64,000 bases of DNA from Microbacterium sp. BH-3-3-3 (GCF_001792815.1 NZ_CP017674.1:1674001-1738000), one strand, 5' to 3'; positions 40,424 through 49,957 are shown, counted from the first letter of the stretch. Notes: a model not told the origin generated them from the sequence alone. A program made the numbers and translations.

Positions 40424-41185
40424 TCACGGGCCGACGGTGACAGGAGTGCCGAGAGGGAGGATCTGGGCGAGCTCGGTGATGTCGGCGTTGGACAGGCGGA
40501 TGCACCCGTGACTGGCGGACTGGCCGATGCTCGCCTCGTCATCGGTGCCGTGCAGGCCGATCTGCCCCGGGCCCCCACCGAAGCTGGAGAGCACGTCGGA
40601 GAACGCCGATAAGCCGAAGGCGTAGGGTCCGTACCCCTCGTTCGTGGGCTCCAAGAGCTCGGTGAGGTAGAACGCACCGTGGGGCGTGGGGGTTCCACCC
40701 GTGCCCGTGGCCGCGGCGTAGGTCTTCACCGCTCGGCCGCTCTCGCTCAGCGTCAGGGTGTTCTGCTCGGTGGAGACGTCGAGGCTGTAAACGAGGGTCT
40801 GCAGGGTGACGGCATCGGCGGCGACCCATCCCGTACTCCCGTTCGGTCGCTGAGCGAGGGCGACCTGCAGCCACCCGTCTTGGCGCGCGACGACGAGGAG
40901 CGTCAGCGGCGCACCGGACTCCTGGGGGTTCGGGAGCGTCTGGGTCACGTCGCCGCCGGGCTCCGCGTGGATCGCGAGCTGCTCCGCGACGGCGGTCGCC
41001 GAGGTTCCGACGGCGGGTGGTGCGGTGGATTCGGGACTGCGGAACTTCGGTACGGGGGTGGCGGCGGAGCGGGAGGCGGCCGGCGTCGCCGCGGGCGGGC
41101 TCGCCGCGACGCACCCGGTGAAGAGCAGGGCCACCAGCAGGGTCGATGCTCCCACCAGGGCGCGAGCGGTCGTACGGCGGATCAC
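40424..41185 (-). CDS. L,D-transpeptidase (YkuD) lipoprotein
   Basis: A 253-residue cell-wall enzyme that forms 3-3 peptidoglycan cross-links or attaches proteins. The N-terminal signal ends in a lipobox (LLFTGC), giving a lipidated Cys near residue 25. A Pro/Ala/Ser linker and an SH3-like module (about 60-130, GWLQVALAQRPNGSTGWVAADAV) precede the YkuD domain, with the active-site block HGTDDEASIGQSASHGCIRLSN; the catalytic residue is Cys228 with His226. It is the downstream partner of the secreted protein gene at 41268-42044, 82 nt apart. Confidence 0.92.
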   Translation of the reverse strand: MIRRTTARALVGASTLLVALLFTGCVAASPPAATPAASRSAATPVPKFRSPESTAPPAVGTSATAVAEQLAIHAEPGGDVTQTLPNPQESGAPLTLLVVARQDGWLQVALAQRPNGSTGWVAADAVTLQTLVYSLDVSTEQNTLTLSESGRAVKTYAAATGTGGTPTPHGAFYLTELLEPTNEGYGPYAFGLSAFSDVLSSFGGGPGQIGLHGTDDEASIGQSASHGCIRLSNADITELAQILPLGTPVTVGP

Positions 41186-41267
41186 GGGCTTCTCCGGAGG
41201 ATCAGGAACACGGACGCGCCGGGCCGGGACGTGCGTCCCTGCCCGGCGCGGGGGCGAGTGTCTGCGC

Positions 41268-42044
41268 TCAGCCCGTGAAGGTCGCCGCGCGCTTGACGGG
41301 CGTCGCCGCGGGAGCAGTGACCGGGGCGATGCCGCTGGGGGCGGCGTCGGCGGTCACCTCGAAGCTGGCGGGCTCCGAGACGATGCTGAGGTCGCTCGCG
41401 GCCGCGATCAAGGCGTACCGGTCCACCACCGCGTAGGTGCTGTCCGGCTGAGGGATGTAGACGAACGACACGACGCCATCCGGCCCCGCAACGGCATCCG
41501 GTCCGACCAGGTCGCCGGTTGCCGCGTTGAAGACGAAGAGCGAGACGGACGCGCCCGGGGCGAACCCCGTGAAGCTGACAGAGACGCCACCCGCCAGGTA
41601 GTCGGAGAGCGAGATCGAGGGCGAACTCACCGATGAGGTGGGTCGAGGGACGACCGTCACCGTCGTCGAGGCGAGTGCGGACCCGCCTGCACCCGTCACC
41701 TCGACGGTGTGGACGCCGAGGCCCAGGCCGAGAGGAATGGAGGCTTCGCCGACGTAGGTGCCGTTGGCGTCGGCCGATTCCGCGCCGCCGTCGAGGGGGG
41801 CGGTCGGCAGCGGAGTCGCACCGTCGAGAACGAAGGTCAGACCGTCTCCCGGGGTCAGGCCATCGGCGGTCAACGTGAGGAGCCCCTCCTCCGTCACGGT
41901 CGACGAACTCGACGTCAGGGTCGCCGACGCGGCCTGTGCGGACACGGCGCTACCCAGTGCGACAGACGCGACGACGAGGGTGGTCGCCAGGAGAGCGGCC
42001 GAGCGCCTCAGCATCGCGCGAGGAGGAGATGACAGATTCGACAT
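41268..42044 (-). CDS. Secreted Ig-like/repeat surface protein
   Basis: A 258-residue exported protein. A Sec signal (LRRSAALLATTLVVASVALGSAVSAQA) ends at an AQA-A cleavage site near residue 40. The mature chain is Ser/Thr/Val-rich with strands resembling bacterial Ig-like modules (SSTVTEEGLLTLTADGLTPGDGLTFVLDG; GLGVHTVEVTGAGGSALASTTVTVVP; VSVSFTGFAPGASVSLFVF). There is no LPXTG or membrane anchor, and the end (PVTAPAATPVKRAATFTG) is unstructured. With the L,D-transpeptidase gene next to it, a cell-wall-associated role is reasonable but unproven. GAAAGG precedes the ATG at 42044. Confidence 0.75.
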   Translation of the reverse strand: MSNLSSPPRAMLRRSAALLATTLVVASVALGSAVSAQAASATLTSSSSTVTEEGLLTLTADGLTPGDGLTFVLDGATPLPTAPLDGGAESADANGTYVGEASIPLGLGLGVHTVEVTGAGGSALASTTVTVVPRPTSSVSSPSISLSDYLAGGVSVSFTGFAPGASVSLFVFNAATGDLVGPDAVAGPDGVVSFVYIPQPDSTYAVVDRYALIAAASDLSIVSEPASFEVTADAAPSGIAPVTAPAATPVKRAATFTG

Positions 42045-42079
42045 GCGGGTTCCCTTTCGAGGAATCGGGGCGAGACATC

Positions 42080-42136
42080 GTGAAGCAGGTGTCGACGCCG
42101 GCTGTGACGCCCAGGCGCAACGGGCATCTGCTTCAC
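42080..42136. repeat. Inverted repeat GTGAAGCAG/CTGCTTCAC
   Basis: Perfect 9-bp arms at 42080-42088 and 42128-42136 with a 39-nt spacer, upstream of the secreted-protein gene. It has the same geometry as the long intergenic palindromes but a shorter stem. It may be a leader structure or a further repeat family. Confidence 0.5.
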
Positions 42137-42296
42137 GGAGCCCGGTGCGTGAGCCTCCGCAGTAGACCACGCCGGATGCCGCCCTCTTCACCGGGTCCCG
42201 GTCCGGCGAAGCGGGTGAAAAACGCTGGCCGAGAACTCACCCCCGGCGGCGTGACTGCGCATGACGACGCGCGGCCCACCCCTCCGCTGCCCCGGC

Positions 42297-42302
42297 TACC
42301 GT
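42297..42302 (+). promoter_or_regulatory. Candidate -10 box of a leaderless monooxygenase gene
   Basis: TACCGT followed by 7 nt and the GTG at 42310. No ribosome-binding site is present. Confidence 0.5.
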
Positions 42303-42309
42303 GGCCGGT

Positions 42310-43320
42310 GTGACCCGCGCGCTCCGCTCCCTCGGCTTCCTCACCATCGGCCTCTTCGACCGCGACGACCCGCGCGCCGGGCACGAGACCACCCTGTCGA
42401 TCATCGAGCGCGGCGAGCGCCTCGGCTTCGACAGCGCGTGGCTGCGTGATCGGCACCTGCAGTACGGCCTGTCCTCCCCCGTCGCGGTGCTCGCCGCGGC
42501 ATCCCAGCGCACGAGTCGCATCCGGCTCGGAACCGCGGTCATCCCGCTCGGCTACGAGAACCCGTTCCGCCTCGCCGAAGACCTGGCCACCGTCGACGTG
42601 CTCAGCGGTGGACGCCTGGAGCCGGGCTTCTCGGTGGGTCCGCCGCGCCGGCTCGACGAGATCGCCGCCGCGCTGTACCCCGACACGTCCGACCACGAGG
42701 ACTTCGGATACGGGCGCCTCGCGCGGCTCCGCCGCTTCCTCGCGGGCGAGGCCGTCAGCCCGTTCGCGGGCACCGAGGGCATCGAGGAGTATTCCGAGCG
42801 CATCGAACCGCACTCCGCGGGCCTCGCCGACCGGCTCTGGTACGGCGCAGGAAGCCCCACCTCGACGACCTGGGCGGCCGAGAACGGCTTCCACCTACTG
42901 ACCAGCAGCGTCATCCAGTCGACGACGTCGACCGACTTCGACACCGAGCAGTACGCGCAGATCCGCCTGTACCGCGACACGCACGCCGACGGCCAGAACG
43001 CCCGCGTGTCACAGGGTCTCGTGGTGGTCCCCACCGACACGGCCACACCCGACCAGCGTCGGCGATACGAGGCCTACGCCGAGTCGCGGCGCGGGCGCGT
43101 CGGCATCCCCCAGGGTCCCCGCGGGCTGCTGTTCGCCGCCGACCTCGTCGGCACCTCGGAGCAGATCGCCGAGCAGCTGCAGGCGACGGCGTCGTTCGCC
43201 GAGATCGACGAGGTGGCCTTCGCCCTGCCGTTCGACCTCGCACCCGACGACTACGTGCAGATCCTCGAGGACATCGCGGGGCGGTTGGGGCCGCTGCTGG
43301 GGTGGAGCCCGACGCCGTGA
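42310..43320 (+). CDS. Luciferase-like (LLM-class) flavin-dependent oxidoreductase
   Basis: A 336-residue TIM-barrel flavoprotein of the bacterial-luciferase superfamily using FMN or F420. Blocks seen are LGFLTIGLFDRDDPRAGHETTLSIIERGERLGFDSAWLRDRH, RIRLGTAVIPLGYENPFRLAEDLATVDVLSGGRLEPGFSVGPP, DRLWYGAGSPTSTTWAAENG and LVGTSEQIAEQL. The GTG at 42310 was preferred to one at 42301 because a -10 box ends 7 nt before it. It stands alone; the substrate is unknown. The 265 nt upstream hold an inverted repeat and no gene. Confidence 0.88.
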   Translation: MTRALRSLGFLTIGLFDRDDPRAGHETTLSIIERGERLGFDSAWLRDRHLQYGLSSPVAVLAAASQRTSRIRLGTAVIPLGYENPFRLAEDLATVDVLSGGRLEPGFSVGPPRRLDEIAAALYPDTSDHEDFGYGRLARLRRFLAGEAVSPFAGTEGIEEYSERIEPHSAGLADRLWYGAGSPTSTTWAAENGFHLLTSSVIQSTTSTDFDTEQYAQIRLYRDTHADGQNARVSQGLVVVPTDTATPDQRRRYEAYAESRRGRVGIPQGPRGLLFAADLVGTSEQIAEQLQATASFAEIDEVAFALPFDLAPDDYVQILEDIAGRLGPLLGWSPTP

Positions 43321-43348
43321 GCCCCGCCGCGCCGCGAGCATAACCTCA

Positions 43349-43406
43349 GCGATACGCACAACCTCAGCCGGCATCCCCCGAACCGAACGGAGGTTGTGCA
43401 CATCGC
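43349..43406. repeat. Palindromic repeat, family E
   Basis: Arms GCGATACGCACAACCTC (43349-43365) and GAGGTTGTGCACATCGC (43390-43406) pair at 15 of 17 positions around a 24-nt spacer. It lies between convergent genes. A partial extra copy (ATAACCTCAGC) precedes it. Confidence 0.8.
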
Positions 43407-43491
43407 CGACCCTGCGCACACCCGCCGGCGCCGCCCCGCGCCACCTCGCGCGACGCCGGCACCGACCCTGCGCGCACCCGTGCGCCCCGCC

Positions 43492-44682
43492 TCAGCGCTG
43501 CCGCGACACCGCGCGCGCGAGGCGGGCCGCGGCCGTGCGCAGGTCGTCTTCGTCGGTGTCGCCGTAGGCCAGACGCAGGTGCCGGTCGGCGTCGGTTCCG
43601 GGGCCGGAGGCGAAGAACGACCCGCGCTGGTACTCCACGCCCTCGGCGCTCGCGTCGGCCGCGAGCCGGTCGGCATCGATCGCCTCATCGTTCAGCCGCG
43701 GCCAGAGGAACAGTCCGCCGTCGGGCACCGCGACGTCGAACACCCCCGGGGCCTCGGCCTCCAGAGCATCGGCGAGCGCCCGGGCGCGCGAGCGGTACAG
43801 CGACCGCGCCCGCTCAAGCACGCGGTCGAACAGCCCGGCGTCGCTCGTGAGCAGCTCGGCGATCACCGCCTGCACGAAGGTCGACGAGTGCGAGTCCTGG
43901 CGGCTGCGCAGGGCCACGGCATCCGGGACCAACCGCTCCGGCAGCACGACCCATCCCAGGCGCAGCCCTGGGCCGAGCGTCTTGGTGAAGGTGTTGACGT
44001 GGATGACGTGGTCGGAGTCGTGGAAGGGCGCGACCGACTCGGGCTCGCCGTGGAACCGCAGCTCGCGGTAGGGGTCGTCGGCGAAGACCACGAAGCCGTA
44101 GGTTTCGGCCAGGGCCACGAGTTCGCGACGGCGCTCGGTCGGCAACGATGACTGCGACGGGTTGTGGAACTCCGGCACCGTGTACACCGCGGCGGGGCGC
44201 GCTCCGTCGCGCAGCTGCGAGGCGAGCTCGTCGACGTCGAGCCCCTCGGCCCCGACGCGGATGGGCAGCACCCGCGCGTCGGCCAGCTCGAGGCCGCGCA
44301 GGAACAGCGGGAACACCGGGTTGTCGACGGCCACGAGGTCGCCGCGCTCGAGCACCGTCTGCACCGCGAGAGCGAGGCCGTGGAAACCGCCGTTGGTCAC
44401 GAGCACCCGCTCCACGGCGACGCCCTCGCGCGCGGCGATCCACTCCCGCAGCGCCGGGATGCCCTCGGTGCGGGAGTACTGCAACGACGGCGCCCCGGGG
44501 GCGGCGAGCACGCGGGCCGTCGCCTCGGCGAGCTCGGCGGTCGGCAGCACCGACGGATCCGGGATGCCGCCGAGCAGCTCGATCGCATCGGGCCGACGGT
44601 CGCGCAGGGTCTGGTCACCGAAACCCTTCGGGACGGTGAACGCCTCGATGAGCGCGGGACGGGATGAGACGAGGAGGGTCAT
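43492..44682 (-). CDS. PLP-dependent aminotransferase (class I/II)
   Basis: A 396-residue fold-type I enzyme. The PLP lysine lies in VNTFTKTLGPGLRLGWVVLPERL; the N-terminal IELLGGIPDPSVLPTAEL and LQYSRTEGIPALREWIAAREG blocks and YTVPEFHNPSQSSLPTERRRELVALAE are typical of the 2-aminoadipate/MocR-like aminotransferase branch. There is no DNA-binding N-terminal domain. Its start overlaps the stop of the double ATPase gene, so it is the last member of the peptide-type ABC operon and probably transaminates the imported compound or a breakdown product. Confidence 0.9.
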   Translation of the reverse strand: MTLLVSSRPALIEAFTVPKGFGDQTLRDRRPDAIELLGGIPDPSVLPTAELAEATARVLAAPGAPSLQYSRTEGIPALREWIAAREGVAVERVLVTNGGFHGLALAVQTVLERGDLVAVDNPVFPLFLRGLELADARVLPIRVGAEGLDVDELASQLRDGARPAAVYTVPEFHNPSQSSLPTERRRELVALAETYGFVVFADDPYRELRFHGEPESVAPFHDSDHVIHVNTFTKTLGPGLRLGWVVLPERLVPDAVALRSRQDSHSSTFVQAVIAELLTSDAGLFDRVLERARSLYRSRARALADALEAEAPGVFDVAVPDGGLFLWPRLNDEAIDADRLAADASAEGVEYQRGSFFASGPGTDADRHLRLAYGDTDEDDLRTAAARLARAVSRQR

Positions 44683-46352
44683 GACGACTCCGAGGGTCGG
44701 GCCAGGGCGGCCAGGGGACGGGGGATGGCCTCGACGAGCGCCCGCGTGTACTGCTCGCGCGGGTGCGAGAGCACGTCGGCGACGCGGCCGGCCTCGACGA
44801 CCCGACCGTCCTTGAGCACCGAGACGGTGTCGGCGATCTGCCGGACCAGCGCGAGGTCGTGCGAGACGAAGAGGTACGTGAGACCGCGCTCGCGCTGCAG
44901 GCGGCGGAGCACCTCGAACACCCCGGCCTGCACGGTCACGTCGAGGGCCGAGGTCGGCTCGTCGAGCACGATGACGTCGGGCTCGAGCACCAGGGCACGG
45001 GCGATGGCCACGCGCTGGCGTTGTCCGCCCGACAGCGCGTCGGGGCGACGGCGAGCGAGCTCGGGCGGCAGGCCCACGGCATCCAGTGCCTCGGCCACCC
45101 TGGTCGAACGCTCCGCGCGCGTGCCGACGCGGTAGCGATCGAGCGGTTCGCGCACGATGCGCGCGACGCTCCAGGTGGGGTCGAGCGAGGTGAAGGGGTT
45201 CTGGTACACCAGCTGCAGGTGGCGACGGATGCCGCGCAGTTCCTGCTCCGTGCGGCCCGTCACCGCCTTCCCGTCGACGAGGATCTCCCCGGCGTCGGGG
45301 CTCTCCAGCCCCAGGAGCAGGCGGACCGTCGTGGTCTTGCCGGAGCCGGACTCTCCGACGAGGGCATGGGTCGTCCCGGCCGGAACGCGGAACGACACCC
45401 CCGACACCGCGGGGCGCGGCGTCCCGTCGACGACGAAGCTCTTCGACACGTCGCGGACGTGGATGCGGGCCGACGCGGTGTCGGTGGTCCACTCGTCGAC
45501 CCCGCGGTCGACGACGTCGCCGCGGTAGCGGTCGGGGTTCAGCGCGGGCGCATCGGCCTGCAGCTGCACTGTGTACGGCGAGGTCGGCGCGGCGAAGACG
45601 GTGCGGGTCGAGCCGGCCTCCTGCACGCGTCCGTCTTTGAGCACGACGATCTCGTCGGTGCGCTCGGCGGCGATCGCCAGGTCGTGCGTGATGAGCAGCA
45701 GACCGATGCCGTCCTCGGTGCGCAGGTCGTCGAGCAGGTCGAGGATGCGCTTCTGGATCGTCACGTCGAGCGCGCTGGTGGGCTCGTCGGCGACGAGCAG
45801 CTCGGGCCGCGGCAGCACGGCGAGCCCGATGAGCACGCGCTGCAGCATGCCGCCCGACAACTGGTGCGGGTACGAGTCGTAGACGCGGGCGGGATCGGGC
45901 AGGCCGACGCGGGCGAACACGTCGAGGCTCGCCGCGCGCTGCGCGCGGGCGTCGGCGAGACCGGCCAGGGCGGCCGCCTCGCGCGCTTGCGACCCCACCG
46001 TGCGCACGGGGTTGAGCGCGTGGGCGGGGTCCTGCGGCACGAAACCGATCCGGCGCCCGCGGTACGGCCGGAACCGCGCCTCCGAGAGATCGAGCAGATC
46101 GTCGCCGGCGAACGCCACGCGTCCGCGCGCCCGGCCCGTGCCGCGCGGGAGGAGCCGGAGCACCGAGCGCGCGATAGTCGACTTGCCCGAGCCCGACTCC
46201 CCGATGAGGGCGAGGCTGCCGCCGCGCGGGATCGAGAACGACACGTCGTGCACCACGGGGGTGCGGCCGTACGAGACCGAGAGATCCTGCACGCGCAGCA
46301 GCGGCGGAGTCGCCACGACCGTCTCGGGGTGAAGCGCGAGGGTGGTGGTCAT
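44679..46352 (-). CDS. Peptide-type ABC transporter double ATP-binding protein (DppD-DppF fusion)
   Basis: A 557-residue protein with two complete ATPase domains, standing for the OppD/OppF pair. Domain 1: GESGSGKSTIARS, QLSGGMLQR, LLVADEPTSALD and ITHDLAIA. Domain 2, from about residue 295: GESGSGKTTTVRLL, ALSGGQRQR, VIVLDEPTSALD and SHDLALV. Both have the long Q-loop of peptide/nickel importers (PQDPAHALNPVRTVG and YQNPFTSLDPTWSV). ATGA overlaps join it to the permease gene upstream and the aminotransferase downstream. Confidence 0.95.
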   Translation of the reverse strand: MTTTLALHPETVVATPPLLRVQDLSVSYGRTPVVHDVSFSIPRGGSLALIGESGSGKSTIARSVLRLLPRGTGRARGRVAFAGDDLLDLSEARFRPYRGRRIGFVPQDPAHALNPVRTVGSQAREAAALAGLADARAQRAASLDVFARVGLPDPARVYDSYPHQLSGGMLQRVLIGLAVLPRPELLVADEPTSALDVTIQKRILDLLDDLRTEDGIGLLLITHDLAIAAERTDEIVVLKDGRVQEAGSTRTVFAAPTSPYTVQLQADAPALNPDRYRGDVVDRGVDEWTTDTASARIHVRDVSKSFVVDGTPRPAVSGVSFRVPAGTTHALVGESGSGKTTTVRLLLGLESPDAGEILVDGKAVTGRTEQELRGIRRHLQLVYQNPFTSLDPTWSVARIVREPLDRYRVGTRAERSTRVAEALDAVGLPPELARRRPDALSGGQRQRVAIARALVLEPDVIVLDEPTSALDVTVQAGVFEVLRRLQRERGLTYLFVSHDLALVRQIADTVSVLKDGRVVEAGRVADVLSHPREQYTRALVEAIPRPLAALARPSESS

Positions 46353-47197
46353 GACGTCCTCCGGAGCCAGCGGCTGATGCGGTTGATCGACAGCACGGTC
46401 GCCACGGTCACCAGGGCGGGCCAGACGACCAGCCACGGCGCCCGGGGGTAGTCCTTGCCTGCCGAGATGAGCAGACCCCAGTCGGATGCCGGGGGCGGAT
46501 CGCCGTAGCCGAGAAAGGCGAGCCCCGCGATGACGAGGATCGACAGGCCGAATTGCAGCACCGCGAGCGGAACGAGCGAGCGCGAGGCGTTGGGCAGCAC
46601 GTGCCGGAACAGCACGTGCAGGTTCGAGCCGCCCTGCAGACGCGCGGCCTCGACGAAGACTGAGGAGCGCACCCGCAGCACCTCCGCCCGCATGACGCGC
46701 GCGAACACCGCGACGGCCGACACCCCGGTGGCGATCGCGGCGTTGATGGTCTGAAAGCCCAGCGAGCTGACGATCACGACGGCGAGCAGGAACGCGGGGA
46801 TCGCCAGCAGCACGTCGACGAAGCGCGCCAGCACGACGTCGGTCCACGACCCGAGGAAGCCGGCGAGCAGACCGATGAGTCCACCGACGACCACCCCGAT
46901 CGTCACGGCGACGAGGGCACTGGTCACCGACGACTGCGCGCCGAAGACGATGCGCGCGAACAGGTCGCGACCGAGGTGGTCGGTGCCGAGCACGTGCGCG
47001 GCGCTGGGGCCCTGCAGCTTGTCGGCGGGGACTCCCTGCGCGGGGTTCTGGGTCGTGAACAGCGTGGGCGCGAGCGACCAGGCGAGCACGACGGCCACGA
47101 CGACGAACGACACGATCACGCCGATCGGAACGGAGAGACGGATGCCGCGCACCCGGGCGATCGTCGCCCGCGGCGCGAGGAGCGATGCGGCGGTCAT
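46349..47197 (-). CDS. Peptide-type ABC transporter permease (DppC-like)
   Basis: A 282-residue permease with about six membrane helices. Family blocks are HVLGTDHLGRDLFARIVFGAQSSVTSALVAV and the docking loop FVEAARLQGGSNLHVLFRHVLPNASRSLVPLAVLQFG, followed by the normal LGYGDPPPASDWGLLISAGKDY ending of DppC proteins. It overlaps its neighbours by 4 nt on both sides. Confidence 0.94.
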   Translation of the reverse strand: MTAASLLAPRATIARVRGIRLSVPIGVIVSFVVVAVVLAWSLAPTLFTTQNPAQGVPADKLQGPSAAHVLGTDHLGRDLFARIVFGAQSSVTSALVAVTIGVVVGGLIGLLAGFLGSWTDVVLARFVDVLLAIPAFLLAVVIVSSLGFQTINAAIATGVSAVAVFARVMRAEVLRVRSSVFVEAARLQGGSNLHVLFRHVLPNASRSLVPLAVLQFGLSILVIAGLAFLGYGDPPPASDWGLLISAGKDYPRAPWLVVWPALVTVATVLSINRISRWLRRTS

Positions 47198-48210
47198 ACG
47201 ATCCCCACCTCCTCGCGGAGCAGCGGCGCCGGGTCCTCGCGCGAAGCGCTGACGGCCGGGCGCCCGGACGGACCCACCGAGACGCGGGGGTCGAGCAGGG
47301 GGTACGCGAGGTCGGCGACAAGGTTCACCACGACGAACACCACGGCCGCGAGCGACACCACCGCCTGCAGCACCGGCAGGTCCTGGCTGGCGACGGCCGA
47401 CTCGACGAGGGTGCCGATGCCGACGCGGCCGAAGATCGCCTCGGTGATGAGGGCGCCGCCGAGCAGCTCGCCGACGATCAACGCCAGCACCGTCACCGTC
47501 GGCAACGCCGACGGCTTGGCGAGGTGGCGCAGGAACAGCGCCCCCGACCGCAGCCCCCGCGATCGCGCGACGGCGACGTACTCCTGACGCGACTCGTGAT
47601 CGAGCGAGGCGATGAGCACCTCCGCCAGTTGCGCCGACACGGGGATGCCGAGCGCCACCGCCGCGAAGAAGGTGCCCCACGGCGTCTCGGTGTCGATCAT
47701 GCTGAACAGTCCGAGGCCGAACGCGAAGACGTGGATGAGCAGAAGGCCGATGACGAAGTTCGGCACCGACAGGAACAGCGACGGCAGCGAGCGGAGCACG
47801 CCCTGACCGAAGCGCGGGGGCAGGAACTGCGTCCCGTACGCGATGACGACGGCCAGCACGATCGCGACGAGGAGCGCGGCCGCCGCGAGGCTCAGCGTGG
47901 AGCCCAGGGCGTCGAACACCAGGGTGCCGACGGGCAGGTTCGACCGCAGCGAGACGCCGAGATCGCCCACCACGAATCGGCCGAGAGACGAGCCCAGCTG
48001 CACGTACCAGGGCTGGTCGAGCCCGTAGTAGGCGACGATGCGCGCGATGTCGTCCTCGGTGAACCCGTTGTCGGGGTTTCTCAGCGTGCTCGTCACGGGG
48101 TCGCCGGGCAGGATGCTGATCACGACGAACGTGAACAGGTACGCCAGCACGACGACGACGATCGCCTGACCGGTGCGCCGCAGGGCGAAACGGCCGTAGA
48201 TGCGCAGCAT
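47194..48210 (-). CDS. Peptide-type ABC transporter permease (DppB-like)
   Basis: A 338-residue permease. The N-terminus RFALRRTGQAIVVVVLAYLFTFVVISILPGDP, the periplasmic YGLDQPWYVQLGSSLGRFVVGDLGVSL loop and the docking loop QEYVAVARSRGLRSGALFLRHLAKPSALPTVTVLAL are typical of DppB. It is followed by the DppC-like partner with a 4-nt overlap. The C-terminal 30 residues after LDPRV are an unusual cytoplasmic tail. Confidence 0.94.
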   Translation of the reverse strand: MLRIYGRFALRRTGQAIVVVVLAYLFTFVVISILPGDPVTSTLRNPDNGFTEDDIARIVAYYGLDQPWYVQLGSSLGRFVVGDLGVSLRSNLPVGTLVFDALGSTLSLAAAALLVAIVLAVVIAYGTQFLPPRFGQGVLRSLPSLFLSVPNFVIGLLLIHVFAFGLGLFSMIDTETPWGTFFAAVALGIPVSAQLAEVLIASLDHESRQEYVAVARSRGLRSGALFLRHLAKPSALPTVTVLALIVGELLGGALITEAIFGRVGIGTLVESAVASQDLPVLQAVVSLAAVVFVVVNLVADLAYPLLDPRVSVGPSGRPAVSASREDPAPLLREEVGIV

Positions 48211-48274
48211 GTTCTCTTCCTCTCTGTCTGACGCCGCGGGGACGGATGCCGTGCACCCGCCCCCGCGGCCGAGG

Positions 48275-49930
48275 TCAGTCGTTCAGCCAGGCGTCCAGGT
48301 AGTACGCGTAGGCGAGGCCGTTGTAGGTGACGCCGCTGACGTCGGGGGCCTGCACGTAGACGCGCTGCACGATCTGGGTGAGCGGGACGAAGTAGCCCTG
48401 ATCGAGCACGTAGCCCTGCAGCTCGTCGGCCACCGCGGCACGGGCGTCGCGGTCGGTGGCCGTGGCGATGCGCGTGGCGAGGTCGTTGAGCGTGGCATCC
48501 GAGGTGCCGACCTTGAACCAGTCCTCGTCGCCCTTCTTCTGCGAGGTGAGCACCCCGGCGACGGTTCCGACGTCGACGAAGCTGCGGGTGATCTCGGTCG
48601 CCGGCACGGCGGCGTTGCCGATGACCTTCTGGCCGTAGGTCGGCACGTCGTACGTCTCGAGGTTCACCTCGAAACCGAGGGTCGTCAGCTGCTGGTCGAC
48701 CAGTTCGTCGACCGACTGCGAGGCCTGGAGGTAGGGGTTCGGGTACAGCGTGAAGGAGAGCTTCTGGCCGTCCTTCGTGCGCACGCCGTCGGCGCCCTTC
48801 ACCCATCCCGCCGCGTCCAGCAGGGATGCCGCCTCGTCGGGGTCGTAGGCGAAGTCGGCGCTGCGATCGGTCGCCTCGGGGACGGTGCTCTGGATGAGCG
48901 ACTCGGCCGCGTGCCAGTCCTCGGTGTAGACGGTCGAGAGGATCTCGTCGCGGTCGATGCCGTGCTGCACCGCCTGGCGCACGCGCACGTCGTCGAACGG
49001 CGCCACCGTGGTGTTCAACGCGTAGCCGTTGACGAAGCCGAGGTAGCGCGGCGTCTCGACCGTCAGGCCCTCGCCCTTCAGCGCGTCGAGGTCCTGCGGG
49101 CTGGCGTTGTACGCGACCTGCGCCTGGCCCGACTCGACCGAGGCGGTGCGCAGCGAGGGCTCGGCCACCTGCTTGTAGGTGATGGTGTCGAGGTAGGCCG
49201 GGCCGTCGTGTCCGATCGCCTCGGGGCCCCAGTCGTAGTCGTCGCGCTTCTTCAGCACGACGCTGTCGCCGTCGGCGACCTTCTCGACGGTGAAGGGGCC
49301 GCTGCCGATGTCGTTCGTGAGGTCGGCCTGCTGGTCGGCGGGGAGGGCGAGCGTCGTCGGCGACAGCAGGATCGAGCCGTGGTACGCCAGCGTCGGGATG
49401 AAGCTCAGCGTGGGCGCCGAGAACGACACCGTCACCGTGGTGGCATCCACGGCTTCCGCGCCCTGGTAGTTGGCCGAGGGGAACAGGCCGATGCGGTTGA
49501 TGCCCTCGTCGGGGCGGCCCTTCGCCCAGATGTCGATGTTCGCCACGACCGCGGCGGCATCCAGCGGCGTACCATCCGAGAAGGTCACGCCCTCTTTGAG
49601 GTGGAGGGTGAACTGGGTCTTGTCGGCGTTCTCGTCCCAGCTCTCGGCGATCCACGGGCTGAGGGCCCCCTCGGCGTCGACGTAGACGAGCTTGTCGGTC
49701 AGGTGACCCCAGATGTTGCCCTGGTAGCTCGAGATCGAGCTGTTGTTGGGGATCCAGGTGGCACCGAGCGAGTCGATGAGGAACACCAGGTCGCCGCCGG
49801 GCTTCGGGGTGGCGTCGGCGGACGGGGCGGCGGTCGAGGCCGCGCCGCAGCCGCTGAGCAGGATGGCTCCGACGGTGAGGGCGGAGGCGACGCCGAGCAG
49901 GCGTCGACGTGGGCGGGTGCGAATGGTCAT
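48275..49930 (-). CDS. Peptide-type ABC substrate-binding lipoprotein (SBP family 5)
   Basis: A 551-residue binding protein. The lipobox is ILLSGC, giving a lipidated Cys near residue 28. Family-5 blocks include WIAESWDENADKTQFTLHLKEGVTFSDGTPLDAAAVVANI, FDDVRVRQAVQHGIDRDEIL and the long C-terminal YFVPLTQIVQRVYVQAPDVSGV. Proteins of this family bind peptides, opines, nickel-histidine or sugars; this one cannot be assigned. It is encoded 27 nt after the FAD-linked oxidase and 64 nt before the DppB-like permease. Confidence 0.94.
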   Translation of the reverse strand: MTIRTRPRRRLLGVASALTVGAILLSGCGAASTAAPSADATPKPGGDLVFLIDSLGATWIPNNSSISSYQGNIWGHLTDKLVYVDAEGALSPWIAESWDENADKTQFTLHLKEGVTFSDGTPLDAAAVVANIDIWAKGRPDEGINRIGLFPSANYQGAEAVDATTVTVSFSAPTLSFIPTLAYHGSILLSPTTLALPADQQADLTNDIGSGPFTVEKVADGDSVVLKKRDDYDWGPEAIGHDGPAYLDTITYKQVAEPSLRTASVESGQAQVAYNASPQDLDALKGEGLTVETPRYLGFVNGYALNTTVAPFDDVRVRQAVQHGIDRDEILSTVYTEDWHAAESLIQSTVPEATDRSADFAYDPDEAASLLDAAGWVKGADGVRTKDGQKLSFTLYPNPYLQASQSVDELVDQQLTTLGFEVNLETYDVPTYGQKVIGNAAVPATEITRSFVDVGTVAGVLTSQKKGDEDWFKVGTSDATLNDLATRIATATDRDARAAVADELQGYVLDQGYFVPLTQIVQRVYVQAPDVSGVTYNGLAYAYYLDAWLND

Positions 49931-49957
49931 GAGAATCCTCGAGCTGTGGGGAACGGG

